From positions 1 through 5,685 of the forward strand of contig CAUBHZ010000142.1 in assembly GCA_958435885.1 (NCBI GenBank): a DNA stretch of 5,685 nt. Reading direction: 5' to 3'. This document shows positions 5,369-5,685 of the stretch, one piece after another; the stretch's first letter is position 1; the number at the start of each line of letters is the position of its first letter. Made by a program: the position numbers and the translations under genes. The notes below the pieces were generated by a model. The model made no database searches. It had not been told where the DNA came from and worked only from the letters and a program-made list of their open reading frames with translations. The DNA comes from an uncultured Intestinimonas sp. Its GTDB lineage: Bacteria; Bacillota_A; Clostridia; Oscillospirales; Oscillospiraceae.

Positions 5369-5685
5369 GTCCCCTCCCCCCTCTCGGACTTCAGGTTGCG
5401 GTAGGCCCGGCCCAGGTACTCGGCGAAGCGCTCCCGCTCCTCGGGGGAGAAGCCGTCCAGCATCCGCTCCTCCATGGCCCGGCACCGGTCCTGCCAGCCC
5501 TCATAGGCCCGCACCCCCGCCGGAGTGAGGGCGATGAGGTCCCGCCGCTTGTCCTGGTCGTCGGCCCGCCGGGTGACGAAGCCTCCCTTTTGGAGACTGT
5601 CCAGCATCCGGCACACCGCCGCCGGGTCGATCTCAAAGTAGTTGGCCAGCTCCCGCTGTCCGCAGGGGCCGTTGCGCCGCAGGTA
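5365..5685 (-). CDS. MarR-family transcriptional regulator, C-terminal 106 residues (5' end outside window)
   Basis: The frame is open to the right edge, so the N-terminus, probably 35-45 residues including the first dimerisation helix, is missing. Visible parts: helix-turn-helix (GQRELANYFEIDPAAVCRML, about residues 9-28 of the visible part); wing VTRRADDQDKRRDLIALTPAG with the family's D-x-R-x2-x-L-x-L-T-like pattern; then a long C-terminal helix pair (about 57-100) expected to complete the dimer interface. MarR proteins usually repress their own operon and release DNA on binding a small ligand. Here the gene is first in line before two ABC exporter genes with a 4-nt ATGA overlap, so it most likely controls that exporter (inference). 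The operator and promoter lie outside the window. An internal Met at 5616 is not a plausible start, because it would remove half of the DNA-binding domain. Confidence 0.92.
   Translation of the reverse strand, partial: YLRRNGPCGQRELANYFEIDPAAVCRMLDSLQKGGFVTRRADDQDKRRDLIALTPAGVRAYEGWQDRCRAMEERMLDGFSPEERERFAEYLGRAYRNLKSERGEGT

Noticed and set aside
3614..5404. Long open frame on the plus strand (about 596 codons) opposite the first ABC gene
   Set aside because: Same reasoning: an antisense shadow with no domain, no ribosome binding site, and a convincing gene on the other strand.
5369..5485. N-terminal extension of the first ABC subunit from a Met at 5485
   Set aside because: The 39 added residues come from reading the MarR gene in another frame, and the internal ATG at 5368 has a good ribosome binding site and gives the usual N-terminus for the family.
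1..5685. Novel defence, toxin-antitoxin or biosynthetic system
   Set aside because: All supported coding capacity is taken up by a MarR regulator, an ABC heterodimer and SLH proteins. No nuclease, toxin, CRISPR repeat, recombinase or biosynthetic enzyme motif is present.

Overview
The window is GC-rich, densely coded DNA, and every gene I can support lies on the minus strand. The gene content is typical of a low-GC-phylum (Firmicutes) anaerobe with an unusually GC-rich genome: strong AGGAGG-type ribosome binding sites, S-layer-homology (SLH) proteins of the kind seen in gut Clostridia, and a MarR plus paired-ABC exporter operon. My best guess is an Oscillospiraceae-type gut bacterium (Flavonifractor/Lawsonibacter/Pseudoflavonifractor-like). 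That placement is inferred from protein style and base composition, not from a marker gene.

Read in the direction of transcription (high to low coordinates), the first unit is a multidrug-exporter-type operon. It starts with the C-terminal three quarters of a MarR-family regulator (running off the right edge). A first ABC half-transporter of 587 aa follows, overlapping it by an ATGA start/stop. A second ABC half-transporter of 602 aa overlaps the first by 35 nt. The ATPase motifs are complementary: the first subunit has a degenerate Walker A/Walker B/H-switch but an intact signature (VSGGQ), and the second has intact Walker A, Walker B Glu and switch His but an altered signature (LSQGQ). This is the pattern of an asymmetric heterodimeric exporter with one catalytic and one degenerate ATP site. 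A strong intrinsic terminator starts 4 nt after the second ABC gene.

The second unit, positions 1 to about 1766, holds tandem SLH-protein genes. The first encodes a secreted protein with a signal peptide, SLH repeats and a duplicated C-terminal domain of about 130 residues. Its second domain copy is cut by an in-frame TAA (465-467), after which the same frame stays open and homologous to the first copy for 100 more codons. This is either a recent nonsense mutation, a sequencing error or, less likely, readthrough. Immediately downstream, a paralogue begins (121 to 1, running off the left edge). Its 5' end shares 55 identical bases with the first copy, a sign of recent tandem duplication or gene conversion.

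No RNA genes, insertion sequences, CRISPR arrays or defence systems were seen. The strongest unusual signal is the interrupted, duplicated SLH-linked domain; the exporter operon is well formed but of a known type.
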